64,000 bases of DNA from Capsicum annuum (Eukaryota; Streptophyta; Magnoliopsida; Solanales; Solanaceae), in NCBI RefSeq assembly GCF_002878395.1, contig NC_061118.1:85127526-85191525 (forward strand). The letters run 5' to 3'. Of the stretch, positions 35,641 through 48,994 are shown one piece after another. Numbering within the stretch: the first letter of the stretch is position 1; every line of letters begins with the position of its first letter. The notes beneath the pieces are model-generated. The model searched no databases, was not told where the DNA came from, and saw only the letters and a program-made list of their open reading frames with translations. Made by a program: the position numbers and the translations under genes.

Positions 35641-37657
35641 CAGTGCTCTTTCCTTAATGATCAGATCCTTCAAAAATTTTATATATTCGAGTATTTGCTC
35701 CAATGCCTCTACAAGAGGTATATTAACTGATAATTATTTTAGCATTGATAAGAATATTTGATACTTACCATATTCATGTCTTTTTTCAGCCTTTGGGTAT
35801 AGGGGGCGAGGTTTCGGAAGGGGCTTCAACACAGGATCTATAACCTTCTCTTGTCCCACATCTTGCTTGCTACTCCTCTCTACATCAACAAGCTCCCCAT
35901 TATTTTTCTGCTCATCAACAGTGAGTACAGGTGGGTCTTTAGTGACTTTTCCACTCTGAGGGGTAATGGCGTATTAGTGACTTTCATTTTTTGGATTTAC
36001 CACTTTATTACTTGAATGAGTGTCACGCTGTCTCTGATTTACTATAGCTGACATCTAACCAAATTATTGCTCCAACTACTTAAATGTTGTAGCATGTGAC
36101 TCAACTTTCTAGTTCAAACATGACAAATCTACTTTGATATCCTTCAAGCAGCTTTCTTGACTTTCTTTCCCTTTGACTAGCTTAGAAAAAAGTGCCTCCA
36201 TTTTGGACTCTGGATCATGACTACCTGGTGGAATATACATGTCACTCTTCTCCTTATAGTCGTCTTTACGCCACCAATCACCATCTTTATCTCTACTCTT
36301 GTCTCTATATCTCTCATTATAATAGTTTCAACCTTGATTTCCTTACCTTTGGGCTCAGAAATTTGCTAATCAATGATTAAGATAGTTTATCTCTTCTTCA
36401 AATTCAATCTTAAAGGGTTTAGAAGTAGACCCTCGTGCCGCAATTGCATTTACTTTCTCAATACTCATTAGCGTAATTTGTTTTGTAAGTAACCTAATAT
36501 TTGTACGAAGTTGTGCAACCTCTTGTATTACCGTATCCTGACCTACCATGCAAGTATTTATTGCTCCAATATCTTATGTGCCATACCATATTCTGAATCT
36601 CTAGTATACCATTCTCTATTAGTCAATATAATATCATCTAGAAAATCCTGTGCAGCATCCCACCGAAGATGTATAAATGCTCCTCCAAAAATAGTATTTT
36701 CCATTGCTCTCAAACTATCATTTAGTGATCTGTAAAAGATTTTTGACAAGTTATACCCTCGAATTCTATGATTAGTACCATGCTCAGCTGCTTCTTGAAT
36801 CTAAACCATGCCTTGTACATAGATTCTATAGATAACTATCTAAAATTGTAAATTTCATCCTTAACCCAAAAGAATCTAAACCATGCCTTATACATAGATT
36901 CTATAGATAACTATCTGGAATTGTAAATTTCATCCTTAACCCTTATTATCAGTGCAGGAGGGGCAAATTTGCTTAGAAACAGTTTCTTCAACTTGTGACA
37001 ATTAGTGAATACTCTTGGAAGTTCCCCTAAGCAAAGTGATTCTTCACCTATCAAAGAAAATGGAAACAACATCAATCTCAATACTTCTTGATCCACCCCA
37101 GGAATAGTATAAGATGTGTATATACCAAGAAAATTAGCAAGGTGCATGTTCGCATCATCCTTAGTTTCACCCAAAAATACACCCTTTAGATTCAACAATT
37201 CGATCATAGCACTAGTAATATCAAACTTCACATTGGGATGTAAAGTAGGTGGAATAATGGCTCATGTCTCAATAGGCTCAACATAACCCATATCTTCTTC
37301 ATCCTCCTCATATGGGTCTAAGTACTAATATTCAGGAATTAGTAGATCTCTGCTTCTCTGCACCCGATGATAAACTACCTATCTAGGACTAACTAGTCTA
37401 CCATGCTGAGCTAACTCAGCCTCTACAGCAAGTCTAGCCTCTTCAACTTCTCTTTGTTCTCGCTCTAAAAGTTGTTGCATCTATAATATTCTGTATGTCT
37501 AATAGAACATGCGGGATTTACATATTTGGATCCACTAGTTGGGGATCTAGAACCCCATCATGAAATTATCCTAACAAACCTCTTGGTATTGAAATGTTCT
37601 CTCTGGTTCTGGATTAAAAGGGAGTAAGGGATTGACTCTACTCCTAGTACTTGGCAT
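35641..37657 (-). pseudogene. Element C gag remnant
   Basis: A likely start ATG at 37657-37655 gives MPSTRSRVNPLLPFNPEPER. A long legible block at 37231-36911 is the capsid region (NMHLANFLGIY, LMLFPFSLIGEE, KKLFLSKFAPP). A 75-bp tandem duplication at 36797-36942 repeats 25 codons. The C-terminal part (36000-35650) has PKPRPLYPKAEKR and a NIPLVEALEQ word that leads to protease. Stops occur repeatedly. No zinc knuckle is seen. Confidence 0.75.
36797..36942. repeat. 75-bp tandem duplication inside C gag
   Basis: GAATCTAAACCATGCCTTGT at 36797 recurs at 36872, and each unit runs through ATTTCATCCTTAACCC. The period is 75 bp (25 codons), with only a few differences, so it is younger than the element or was under constraint. 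Confidence 0.9.
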
Positions 37658-37735
37658 ACACCAGTGTATGTCAAATAAAAAACAAAAAATAAAACCCACA
37701 AACTTCACTAATTCAATTCATTACTCAAACTATCT

Positions 37736-37753
37736 TCCCCGGACACGACTCCA
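37736..37753 (-). other. Element C primer binding site (Asp-tRNA type)
   Basis: Minus strand TGGAGTCGTGTCCGGGGA, five bases from the LTR. It agrees with most positions of a tRNA-Asp complementary site and fits the orientation of gag to its left. Confidence 0.7.
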
Positions 37754-37758
37754 ATATT

Positions 37759-39308
37759 TGTTGTCGCCCAAAACTACACTCCAAAAAGAAGTATGCTGCA
37801 GTTGATTAAAAATATAATAAACAAAAGGTTGGAGGCGATCCCACAGGGATAATATGAATAGTTGCTTGACTTGATGTAATCCACGAGCAGTACATAAAAG
37901 TAAATAGGGAAATTTCAGTATTAATCAAAAGTAGTAGCCGAATCTTAAGTGCATTTGAGTTGCAGATAATAGAAGATGAACACTACGCTAGTGTTCCCTC
38001 TAGCTTCTGAACTCCATAAATTTTTCTTGTTCAACCCAACTATTATGTTGTTCTTTATGCAAAGTCTAAAAAATCGGTATTATTAGTAGCTGTGAGGGCA
38101 TCGTTGTGTTACTCCTTTCTACTACCTTAGTTCCCTTTCATTGATAAGGATCAAGTGATTAGATGAGATACATGGACTAAAAGGTGGTGGTAGAAATCCC
38201 AAATCACTATCTTAATATTCCTTTCTCAATCAAACTCCTTGTTAGGGATGGATACGAATACCGGCTATCTCAAGCTCCAACAGTTGCTATAAGAATAATT
38301 AGTGCACAGAAGATGAAGATATATGCATAGACCCTAGAATAGATCAATATCACACTTCCTCTATGTAGCTAATCCGCCAGGGTACCCACAACTCTAGTCA
38401 AAGAGATTAGCCGCTCATGTTTGTGCAAGAAACCATAATTATCAATGAAGAACACATATAATTAATTGTACAAGAGTAAACTAAATAAACTCCAAAGTCT
38501 TAAATTGAATAAAAACCAAAAATCTCATGAATAATTGTAACAGGATTGGATGAATGTGTATCATATGATAAGAATACATAATGTAATAAAAGGTAACCCT
38601 AAGGTATTTGTAGTATCTCAAAATAACATAAAATCCTAACATAAATAGGTAAGGTAAAGTCATGTTGGTAGTAAAAAAAACTCGATCTTCTACTCGTACC
38701 AAAATCATATGAGTCGTATCTTTCCCTCTTGTATTAGTTTTGGTGTTTGTTCTCCCAAGGCTTCAACTTTTTTTTTAGCATACAACTTCTACTTACAAGT
38801 ATTATCTGCCCATAACTCATGTCCTTTACTCGTATCCACCTGAGACTTCTATCTTTCCAAGCATTTAATATTGTTTTGTGTATGACTTCCCTATACGAGT
38901 CGTACTCAGACTTTTGAATCGTATACTTCTGAGACTTTAACTTTGGATGATAGGTTTTGGTTCTGTTATGCTTATGATTTCTCCCTACGACTCATATCGT
39001 ATCTTACGACTAGAATTATTGAGTCGAACCTTCCCCATACTTAGCCTTTCAAGCTGTCTTTAAGTTCTATTGAGTGTATGATTCAGCGTACGAGTCGTAT
39101 TGAGTTTTGACGACCCTAGAGGTGACTCGTATCTTCATCATATTTGGTTTTTTCATGTATTTTTCTTTCCTTTTCATTCCAACACTACAATAGACCTGTT
39201 TTACCTACAATATACATCATAATACATCACATCTAAAAAAATATCCTAAGTTCACGTATAAATTCAAAGTTTTAAGCAACAAAAGTGTTGTGTTTCCATG
39301 ACATACCA
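37759..39308 (-). repeat. Element C 5' LTR
   Basis: Starts TGTTGTCGCCCAAAACTACAC and ends ACATACCA before the AAAAG duplication. It aligns with 12906-14499. The palindrome-rich tract is at about 38670-39170. Confidence 0.88.
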
Positions 39309-39846
39309 AAAAGTGGGCAAATATTGCCCTTTTGAGGCTTTAATCCATTACTTGGGTGCTTGGGGGAAGTGGGAATGACCAAAACCCCCCTGGCTTACAC
39401 TTAAGAGTGCAGGGAACATATCCTCCCATTGCAGAGTTTAACATGGAGCCTATGGTCCGCGTTGCGAAGCTATCACGGATCCTCATTGGTTCCTCACGAA
39501 AATGCTCATAACTTTTATCTCGGGTGTTGGATTAAGGAAAAATCCAATATGATGGAAAGAGGACTATATTATCTATAATTTGCTGGTCATGATATGAAAA
39601 AATCCATATATATTTTAAAAGTTATACACATTCAAAGTTGACCCTTGTAAGATCAAATACAAAAATTTTGGCCAAGTCAAGAGATCTCAACTCTACTTTG
39701 CTCTAAGTCTTTCCTGTGAATATTTTCTACTTTATATAGGCTCTTAACACTAGGATAATGATCATGACAGATATATCTACATGGGAATCATGAGATTATA
39801 ATTCATACACATAGGAATGACGATTCAAATTATAGGAAAAAACATA
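39309..39846 (-). repeat. Element B 3' LTR, second part
   Basis: Continues from 12905 after C. It aligns with 52635-53220 (GGCTTTAATCC, GGGGGAAGTGGGAATGACC, GTTGACCCTTGTA). It contains a short CpG cluster at about 39455-39500 with CCGCGTTGCGAAGC. The terminal bases are decayed. Confidence 0.8.
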
Positions 39847-39849
39847 AAT

Positions 39850-39859
39850 CTCCCCTTGG
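39850..39859 (-). other. Element B polypurine tract
   Basis: Minus strand TCCAAGGGGA, followed inward by the same GAATCATTCATCCTCG-type sequence seen after A's and D's LTRs. This supports Tekay ancestry and the minus orientation. Confidence 0.55.
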
Positions 39860-42800
39860 AATCATTCATCCTCGAATAATGGGTTGAAACTTATGAAACT
39901 ATAGAAGTATGAAATAATGTAGACATGAAATGTCTGCTAATAAAGGATATAACTAAGCTGAAACATTAAAACGTCAACCATGAAACTAATTTTTGAGCTT
40001 ACTTGACTTTACTGACTATAAGGAGCTTATCCATGGTAAAAGTTTAGAACCCACTCTAAATGGTCATGATATGATCATACATATAGAACTATGAGTGATA
40101 ACTGATGTAACAGAATCCCAAGAGTCACTAAGGATGGAATAATGTACGTAACTTCTCATTAGTAATTGTCCCTCAACAAAAACTAGTACTAGAATCAAAA
40201 GAAAAGGCTTCATGTTGTCGCCAGATACATTTTGTAAGCACTAATCATGAGATAAAAAAAATATGGATGTACAAGGGGTATTACAATGTCTGAGCTGGAA
40301 TAATTGGAAAACTAAGATCATGAACTGAACACTTATGAATTGAATCATGAATAAATATTTGATTTGGAGATATGATGCATAGACTAAACTAAATTCACAA
40401 TTTGCATAGACGTGAATGAATTACCTTATGGAATAGCCAAACTCATAAAACTTTGGATAGTAAGATTAGATGGAAAGTTGGAAAACTATAGGAGCTTATT
40501 TGTCTTATTGCTAATCTGAATTATTGGCTATACAGACTAACTTATATTGAAAGTCTATTCTCAATTGGAGTATTTCTTCAATACTTTTCTAAGAAGTTAT
40601 AATAACATTAGGGATCAAAGAATCTTTAGCATGATTTGAGTAAGATATCTGAATAAAGAATCTCAATATGGTTAAACTCATCAACATAGAACATAGGCAT
40701 ATAAAACATAAGCTATATTAGAATTACTAGGCTTTAGGCAATGCAACTACTAACTTTCAAGCATAACCACACTTCTCAAATACTCTCTTAACTATACTTG
40801 TCCTCTTAAATACTATGCTCATTTAAGGCAACTTAAAATTCTCACATGGGTGTTGATAACTCAAATTCTGAATGAACTAAATCCTCTCGCCATGTTCAAG
40901 CCTATTCAAAGTCACCATGTACCACACATAACGCCATAACACTAGTCAAAACAACGAATTCAATACCCCATGAGTTTTCACAACTCTCTTCTCATGAAAA
41001 ATCCTTCTTACCACTCCAAAAACTAACTTTAACCTCTTATTAGGAATTCACTAGCATACAATGCACCCATATACTTATATACCAATATGACATTCAAGCC
41101 TATCATTATAACCACATATGAACTTCTAGACAAACAACCCTCATAAGAATTTTTTTCCCATATTATCTAATTTTTTTCAATAACAACTCCCATTCATTAT
41201 CCCTAACAAAACACAAATAGAATTCTCATCTAACCATGACACATACCAAAAGCTTTACCTCAATTTTCATTCAACTTTATAGTCTTATATAAAACAAGCA
41301 CACAACAACCTTTTCATAATACAAAACATTTACTCTCTCCCATCTAAACAATTGTTCATCACCACTATTATTTCATAAGGAGAGGTCACTAAAAGGTTAG
41401 CACATGAGGACCAAAACATGAAAGAATACTATACATAACTTGGACACTTCAATGAGGCTTGAGAAATAGAGTATCCACAACATAGATTCATTAGAGAGAC
41501 CTAAACTAAGGACATACATGATATAATCTGAATTTTGTTGATCACTAAGAGTGCATTTGAGTATCTAGAACTGAACATACTATAATGCATGAGTACATGA
41601 GTCATTAGCTGTATGACCTAAGTTTAGAGTTTATTAATTCATGGAATATGATTCGTACTGCTCAATGAACTGGAACTCCTCATATTAGAAATTTGTTGTG
41701 TACATGATTTTCTATGAAGTGCATGAATATATGTTATGATCACAGAGTTAAGTTGTAAGGCATGAGTAGATATTATGATGGATGAAGTATAAAAAAATTG
41801 AATTGAGATAAGAACTGTTAGGATATCTTCCTCCCCTACTACTGTTCTAGGGCTCACTAGCATCACTACTAGAATCTAAGATCCTAACTTGGTTTCTTAT
41901 TCTATCATCTCCCCGTAGATTAAGCCACATTCTAACTGTATGGACCCTTTTAGTAAACTCTAAACTGAAGTGCAACCACTGTACTCTAGTATCGTAGATA
42001 TAATAATACACATAAATAATAAACTCAACCTGAAAGACTATATCTTAAAGTGTTAAAACCAGTGGTAGTACTTCATTCTGAGATAGAACTCTTAACCTTC
42101 TATAGCCCTGCTAGTCATCATATAACAACTTAAACACTTGCTGACTTAGAATCTTTAGTAGTATCATCGTACCATGAGTTCACACCATCTAGAATTTCAA
42201 CTCTTCTTTCTATTAGCTCAATCATCAAAGATTCAAACTTAGATTCTTTCACTTAACATGGATACACACAGACTTTTTATGAACCATACTAACTTCATTC
42301 TTCAACACCCCCTTAATATTAGCTAGTAAGAATATCATATACTACATAACTAGCCTTATTCTCACTTATCAACTCAAGGGTACTATCTAAGAACAAACAC
42401 TGGAAATATAGAAATAATACAATCCCATATCACCATGGGTACATCTCTAAATCACAACCACAACGTCACACCTAATTTTGAATCAATAGACTTAAATTCT
42501 TGCATACATTATTTCAAGCCTACTGTCTTACCTTTTATATAACTAGCCCCATGGATACATAATCTACTAAATCCAGACAAACATTATCCTCATTTTACTA
42601 TTGTTAAACTCCTAGGTTTTTGAATTTTAACTCTAAATCATATGTTGTGATCGAATTCTGAGGAAAGATCTGAGTGCACATTTGAATTTGGCTCAATGTA
42701 CGATTTTCATCAATATGGATAAAGTCTTTCAAACGTTGGAGCATAAAGGAAATGGTAGGATGCTTTTGAGCCAACAGACAATCCCATAACTATCTGTGGG

Positions 42801-43072
42801 GACTATTTGAGAAAATTATAGCAGTAGAAATTTAAGCTTGACTATTTTTGTTACCTCAAAAATAAGGTAGAGTTAGCATAAATGGAGTAAGAGGAGAATA
42901 GATATAAGTTTCTTAGAGAACATTTATACAGCACGATCTGAGATATGAAAGAAGGGAAATATTTCAGAAATGCCATATAGCCTCTCGAAGAAAAGTACAA
43001 ATGTCTCTATAATATTTTGCAAGACTCTACTAGACACGGCTTCATAGACAAACTAGGATACTTGAAATTTGT
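39860..43072 (-). other. Element B interior, non-coding
   Basis: A stretch of 3.2 kb with only short open frames and no gag, protease, RT or integrase word on either strand. The last 150 bp before the primer site resemble A's leader (shared pieces such as GAAATATTTCAGAAATGCC against GAAACATTCCAAAATGTC, and TAGCCTCTC), so packaging and priming signals may have been kept while coding sequence was lost. Confidence 0.65.
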
Positions 43073-43084
43073 GCACTAATACCA
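43073..43084 (-). other. Element B primer binding site (initiator-Met type)
   Basis: Minus strand TGGTATTAGTGC, two changes from the TGGTATCAGAGC seen in A, four bases from the LTR. Confidence 0.65.
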
Positions 43085-43088
43085 CATT

Positions 43089-43398
43089 TTTCATTACCCG
43101 AGACTACCCCTAGTCTTAATACAATTCTTAGAACCATAAGTGATCCAAAGCTAACCTATGTACTAGAATAATAATTGAGAGACCTAGAATAATAATTGAG
43201 AGACTAACTTATTATGTAAATAAAAGCTAAATTTGGTTAGCAGAAATATAATCATGAGAAAATTTAAATGAACGCAATACTAATAATGTTTAAAACATGA
43301 TAAATCTCAAGAAAGAACTTAAATTATATATCATGACTCTGACTTACAATCTATGAACCTTCCCCTATACTGATTATAGGTGGTTGGGACATGCCTCC
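43089..43398 (-). repeat. Element B 5' LTR, first part
   Basis: Aligns with 11005-11296 (CGAGACTACCCC ... GGGACATGCCTCC) and stops at the CCTCC target duplication of E. It continues at 51049. Confidence 0.82.
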
Positions 43399-44355
43399 TA
43401 TTATCCCCATATTCTTACTATATGTTTTGATAAGGACAAACTAATAAACAAATATCTTACCGAATACATCAAACATATAAATGATAAAATAGAATGAATC
43501 CAAAATTAATCAAGCATCTACTCACAAGAAAGTCAGTTCCAAGATTAGAAGAACATCAATCAAAGAGATTATTATCTTCCAAAACTTTTGGCAAACGAAT
43601 AAATCAAGAATAAGAGAAAAGGTAAAGAAGAGCACAGTATCAATAATGGAGGTTAGAAGTCTCCCAGAATTATGGAAAATCAAATAAATCAAGACTAAGA
43701 ACAAAAAAAAAAGACCACACCCTCTACATGGACATATCTGATATGGACATGTATGGCTATGGAAGTTGCACCACGTATGGACATATATTATATGGACATA
43801 CTTTATGGTGAGATTCCTCAATAAGGTAATCAATTCAAATCTTTGAATAAGAAAAAATATCTTGGGTTTCCTTTTGAAGATTAGAAGCTGAAGCAGTTGA
43901 AGATTATAAGAGGAAAAAACAAAAATCAAAGCACTCACACAACTTCAAGAAAAAATCTTAGAGTGTCTCAATCCTAGTCTCACAAAGATTCATACTTCTT
44001 AGATTACAATAGTTATACAAAGAATAAGATCGAGTGAACTTTGTAATATAAACTGAGGTTGTGTCACAAGATCTGAAAAACAGAACAAGTCTTCAGAATA
44101 TATTTACAACATTATACATGAGCTCCACTTTGAAAGATGTAAGGAAACTTTGAAACCCAAGGGGACTTGAAGTAGGGACCATATTGATGTTTCAAACTAG
44201 GATAAATCATTGTGTTTTCTATTCAAGTTGCTTATTTACTCATCTTCTTATTTAAATCTTATCTAGTTTGTGAAGTATCTTGATTAGAAGGTAAGTCAAT
44301 TATGAAGACTCGACAGTTTACGTAAGGAAATATTCTATTCACTCCCTGAGTTTCA
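43399..44355 (+). repeat. Element E 5' LTR
   Basis: Direct repeat of 50056-51043; the first bases TATTATCCCC correspond to TGTTAGCCCT there. It ends CTGAGTTTCA. A 138-codon antisense open frame at 43522-43938 lies wholly in this LTR and is not taken as a gene. Confidence 0.87.
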
Positions 44356-44357
44356 GT

Positions 44358-44370
44358 TGGTATTAGAGAG
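44358..44370 (+). other. Element E primer binding site (initiator-Met type)
   Basis: TGGTATTAGAGAG, two bases after the LTR, close to the TGGTATCAGAGC complement of the initiator tRNA-Met 3' end. Confidence 0.7.
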
Positions 44371-45720
44371 GGTGTCACCAACAGTGTTGCTTAACTGAAC
44401 ATAAACAAAGATCAAATGGCAAACTATCAAATTCTCAGTGCTCTCCTTTAAGAAAACCATTCTTCCACAAGACCACCATACTTTAATGGAAAATAGTACT
44501 CCTGTTTGAATATTAGATACATAATCTTCATCCAATCAAATGACTTCCAAGCATTGGCTGTCATTAAGAAGGGACCAAAACTAATCCCAGGACTCAAGGA
44601 AAAAGAAGAAGGACAAGGACAAAGGCAAAGAATCAAGAACTATTGATATCAAAGACCTGAAGAACTTTGAAGTCACCAAAGAGAAACAAGAGGTAATTCA
44701 AACTAATGCACGTGATATAAGTTTACTTCTTTGTGCAGAAAGCAGAGAAGAATAAGAAAAGATATCAACCTGCGAGATCAGAAAAGAAATGTAGGATAAA
44801 AAGGAGGTAAATTATGTAGGAACTACCAAAGTCAAGAAGTCAAAGATTGTTTCCCTAGTCAATGAATATGAGCTATTTAAAATAGAAGAAAATGAGAACG
44901 TTGAATCAATATTTCCCAAATTTAGAAAAATGATGTGTGAACTAAAATCATAAAGGATGATCTATCTGCACAACCTGTAAGTACAGAAGCTTGTCAGAAC
45001 TCTCCCTAAAGTATGGGAAACTAAAGTTTCCATTCTAGAAGATAGAGAACATCAAAACATAAAATATGATAAGTTACAAGGTAATCTCATTGCATATGAA
45101 CAAAACTAATCAACGGGTAAAATAAAGAAGAAAAGAAGAAACCAGTAGCCTTTAATGTCATACCAATTGAAGAGGAAAATTGTTTAGAAGAAGAAAATAG
45201 TGAAGGAATGACTCTAATAAATTAAGGAGTAAGGTAAATCATAAAACAGAGACAACAGAGATCCCAAGGAGTCAGAAATATTGATTCCAAAAGAAATGAT
45301 GATCACTGCTATCACTGTAAAAGGCCAAACCACCTTAAGCAAAATTTTCTAAAACTAAGAAGAAGATTGTCTAGAGAAAAAACTTTGGAGCCTAGAGTGA
45401 GGAAGATGAAACAAAAGAAGAAATAGAAGTAGTCAACATATGCTTCATGGCAGAAGGTGAATCAAGTGAAGTAAGACACCATGATTGTCATAATTATAAT
45501 ATACTTGAATCTAATTTAGATATGATAACCAATAATATTCAAAAAGTTATAGATAAATACTATAAACTCGCTCAAGAGAAGGAAAATTAGGAGCTCAACT
45601 TAAATGAAAACTTGGAGAGGAAAGAAGAAACTGTCAACTTGAAATCGAAGCATGTCAAATTGAAATTGACTTACTTCAAAAAGATCTTAATGATGCAAAA
45701 ATGCAATTGAATAGCATTAC
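44371..45720 (+). pseudogene. Element E gag remnant
   Basis: Legible pieces in order are STRPPYFNGK (about 44470), ALAVIKKGPKLIPG (about 44560), NARDISLLLCAESREE (about 44705), ELFKIEENENVESIF (about 44870) and a nucleocapsid zinc knuckle at 45307-45348. The knuckle reads CYHCKRPNHLKQNF: the fourth metal ligand, normally Cys, is Phe. An acidic Lys/Glu-rich linker follows to 45720. Several stops and an internal deletion are visible. The gag of G at 57350-58170 is related. Confidence 0.75.
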
Positions 45721-47320
45721 AAAATCACCATGTCATAGTTTCTTAAGATCAAATTCTTTTGAAACTATCTCAAGTTACTCATCAAGATCATTTAAACCAT
45801 CCAAGACCTTTTTCTCTGTTGAAGGACCTATCTTCTATACCTGTGGAAAGAAAAGGAACAAATTATAAAGTTGTAGGCAAAAGCCTAAAAGTGTGTGGGT
45901 TCGGAGGCCTAAAGGAATTAAATCTAACCCGCAAGGACCCAATACCACTTGGGTACCTAAACAAATTTAATTTTCTTTTTTTGCATGAACATGTCCGCAA
46001 AAGCTACACAAAGGGAATATGGGTCATCGATAGTAGTTATTCTAGATATATGAGCAGAAAGAAACAAATATTCTCTGAAGAAAATAGAAAGAGGATTAGT
46101 TAGATTTGATGATAATTCTGGAGGTAACATCATCAGATTAGACTTAGTAAAGCTCAACTCCTCATGTGAACTTATTAAAGTATATCTGATAGATGAACCC
46201 AACATAACCTACTCATTATTAGTTAGCTATGTGATGCCAGATTTTGCATCTCCTTCAAAGTTGAAAATTGTTCTACCAAACATGATAAATTGATATTTCT
46301 CTTATTGGTGAACGTGTTGATAATTTATATCTTAAATTGTCCTAATTTTCTACTTTAACCTGCCTCGCCAAACAAACCAATGATACTTGGTTCTGGCAAA
46401 AAAATCATAGGAATGCCAGTATGTATATCATTAAGAAACTATATAGACTAGAACTGGTAAAAGGTCTACCAAAATTCATGTTTGAGAAGGATCACATCTG
46501 TGATGCTTGCAAATTGGGTAAACAGACGCGGACATTATTCAAAGTCAAAGACATTGTCTCCACTACCAAACCCCTTCAAATAATCCATATGAATTTATTT
46601 AGCCCAACATAGATGGAAAGTATTGGTGGGAAAAGATATGTTTTTGTTATTATTGATGATTATTCTTGTTTTACCTGGTTAATGTTTCTCGCTCATAAAG
46701 ATGTGGATTTTATAAATTTTGAGTTTTTTTGTAGAAAAGTACAAAGAGAAGCAAGAAATTTCATCACCTATGTACACAGTGATCATGAAGGTGAATTTGA
46801 GTACAAAGATTTTGAGGAATACTATTCTTAGAATGGATACTCTCAAAACATCTCATCACCTTAGCCTTCTTACTAAAATGGTGGTGTGGAACGAAAAAAT
46901 CTTTCCCTTCAGGAGAATGCAAGAACCATGCTACAAGAGCACAACCTTCCAGATCACTTTTAGGTAAAGGCAATAAGCACAACATTTCATATTATTAACA
47001 AATGCTTTATCAGACCAATTCTAAAGAGGACATTTTATGAGTTGTGGAGAGGGAAGAAGTCAAGTATTAGCTGTTTTTGTCCTTTTATATGCAAATGATT
47101 CATCCACAACAACGGTATGAATAACTTGGGAAAATTCAATCATCGAACTAACAAAGGTATTTTCTTGGGTACTCTCCCACCAGTTGATCTTACAAGACTT
47201 ACAATAAAAAATGTTATGTGTTGAAGAATCTATACATATTGTATTTGATGAAACTAATAAACCTCCTATTAGTTTAATTATTGATGAAAAAAGTTGAGCG
47301 TTCCATAATCTAGAACCAAT
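45721..47320 (+). pseudogene. Element E protease and integrase
   Basis: Protease: the active-site region at 46029-46037 is DSS where copia proteases have DSG, and the flanking residues (WVID before, YSRYM after) fit. Integrase: 46421-46612 holds the zinc-binding end (KDHICDACKLGKQTR), and 46613-46831 the core with YVFVIIDDYSCFTW (first Asp) and HSDHEGEFEYKDF (second Asp). NGGVERKNLSLQENARTM at about 46878-46932, in another frame, keeps the catalytic Glu. A conserved C-terminal piece (GKFNHRTNKGIFLGT) is near 47130. Stops at 46610 and 46829 break the chain. Confidence 0.8.
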
Positions 47321-47579
47321 GCTAGCACAGCTCCCAATCCATCATAAGACGGGTTGACTATACCTCTTCGAGAGTCAACTCCCACAGTTGAAATAATAAA
47401 AAAAGTGTTTTAAGGGAATTGAAACACAATGTTGGCTATCTAAATAATTTTCTTATTGAAAATCCAGATGATAAAATGTAGACAAGAGCTTTATTGAGAA
47501 AGCAACTGTCTGTTCTACGTGTATGTCAAATCGAACCATAGAAGATTGATGAATTACTCAAATATGAATCCTGGGTCGA

Positions 47580-48994
47580 GGCCATCAAAGTAGAATTTGA
47601 CCAATTCGAATGAAGTCAAGTTTGGCCTCTAGCTAAAAAAAATAAAGAACTACTCAATAATCAAAACTAGATAGGTCTACAGAAGAAAATTGAATGCAGA
47701 AGGTAAGGTTATAAAAAAACAAGGACAGACTTAAACCTCTAGGCTACTCCTAACATATTGATTATGATAAGACCTTTGCTCTTGTAGGAAGGTTATAATC
47801 AATTCACATTTTTTTAGCTTTTGTTTCTTACAAATGTTTTAAGTTGTATCAAATGGACATCAAAAATGCCTTTTTAAATGGATTTATTCATGATGAAGTC
47901 TTTTTAAAACAACCCCTAATTTTTAAAATCCATCTTATCCAAATCATGCTTTTAAATTATGAAAAGAAATCTACGGTCTAAAACAAGGTCCAAAGTCTTG
48001 ATATGATAGGTTGATTACTTTCATGTTAAATAATAATTTCCAAATAGGTAAATTTGATGCAACCCTATTTATGAAAAATCTTGACTCAAATATTCTTATT
48101 ATGAAAATTTATGTTGATGATATTGTTTTTGATAGTCCTAACATCTTCTTGTGTGAGAATTTGCTAATATGGTGAAAGAAGAATTTGAAATGAGACTTAT
48201 GGGAGAGCTCACATTTTTCTTGGGATTACAAGAAAAGTAAACATCTAAAGGTACTTTCATTAGTCAAGCCAAATACACAAAGGAACTTGTCAAAAAGTTT
48301 GACATGGAGAAAGGAAAGGCTTATGGAACTCAAATGTGTCCATCCACAAGTCTTAATTCTTATTTATCTGGAAAAGATGTTGATGAAAAGTCATACACGG
48401 GAATGATTTGATCATTTCTCTACTTGCCGCTAGTCGACCAAACGTTATGTTTAGCATATGTAATGTACAAGGTCCCAGTCAACTCCTATAGAATCTCATC
48501 TGGTTTTTATCAAAAGAATAATCTGATATCTCATTGGAACCTAGGATACTGGACTATGGTATCCTTAATCTCCTCATTTTTATTTAATTGTATATTCAGA
48601 TACTTACTTGGCAACTGAGAAAAATGATTGAAAAGCACAAGTGGAACGTGTCAAATTCTTGGTGATTCCCTAATTTCATGGCACAACAAGAAGCAAACTT
48701 TAGTTGCTCTATCAACAACTAAAGTTTAATGCATAACCATTGGAAGATGTGCTACTCAAATTTTGGATTATGCATCAACTACTTGATTTCAATTTGTCCT
48801 TTGAATCTGTACCCATAATGTGTGATAACACCAGTGCTATTAGTCTGTCTAAATATATTATGCATCATTCTAGGGATAAACACATTGATATTAAACATCA
48901 TTTTATTGAAGATTATGTAGAAAATGGAGACTTTTGTTTAAAATTTGTTGACTTTAATAATCAATTGGTAGATTTTTTACCAAACCTCTGTTAG
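47580..48994 (+). pseudogene. Element E reverse transcriptase and RNase H
   Basis: RT text includes FKLYQMDIKNAFLNGFIHDE (about 47840-47900) and the catalytic motif YVDD at 48110-48121, fully intact, followed by a FLGLQ-like block near 48220. RNase H ends the protein: 48740-48994 is open with ESVPIMCDNTSAISLSKY, HHSRDKHIDIKHHFIED and NQLVDFLPNLC, typical of SIRE/Maximus-like elements. Stops and at least four frame changes occur between. Confidence 0.82.

Larger units (their letters stand above)
12906..39308 (-). mobile_element. Element C: Athila-type Ty3 retrotransposon with env-position ORF
   Basis: Minus-strand element bounded by LTRs 12906-14499 and 37759-39308 and flanked by AAAAG at 12901-12905 and 39309-39313, an exact five-base target duplication. 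Reading order is 5' LTR, Asp-tRNA-type primer site, gag, protease, [CACTA], RT, RNase H, integrase, spacer, [F], extra ORF, polypurine tract and 3' LTR. Without the two insertions it is about 14 kb, in the range expected for a full Athila element. Every gene is damaged. It sits inside the left LTR of B. Confidence 0.9.

Noticed and set aside
36511..36735. Plus-strand frame of 74 codons
   Set aside because: Antisense of C's gag.
43522..43938. 138-codon antisense open frame, hydrophobic
   Set aside because: Lies entirely in the 5' LTR of E, is not conserved as an open frame in the 3' LTR, and shows no recognisable domain.
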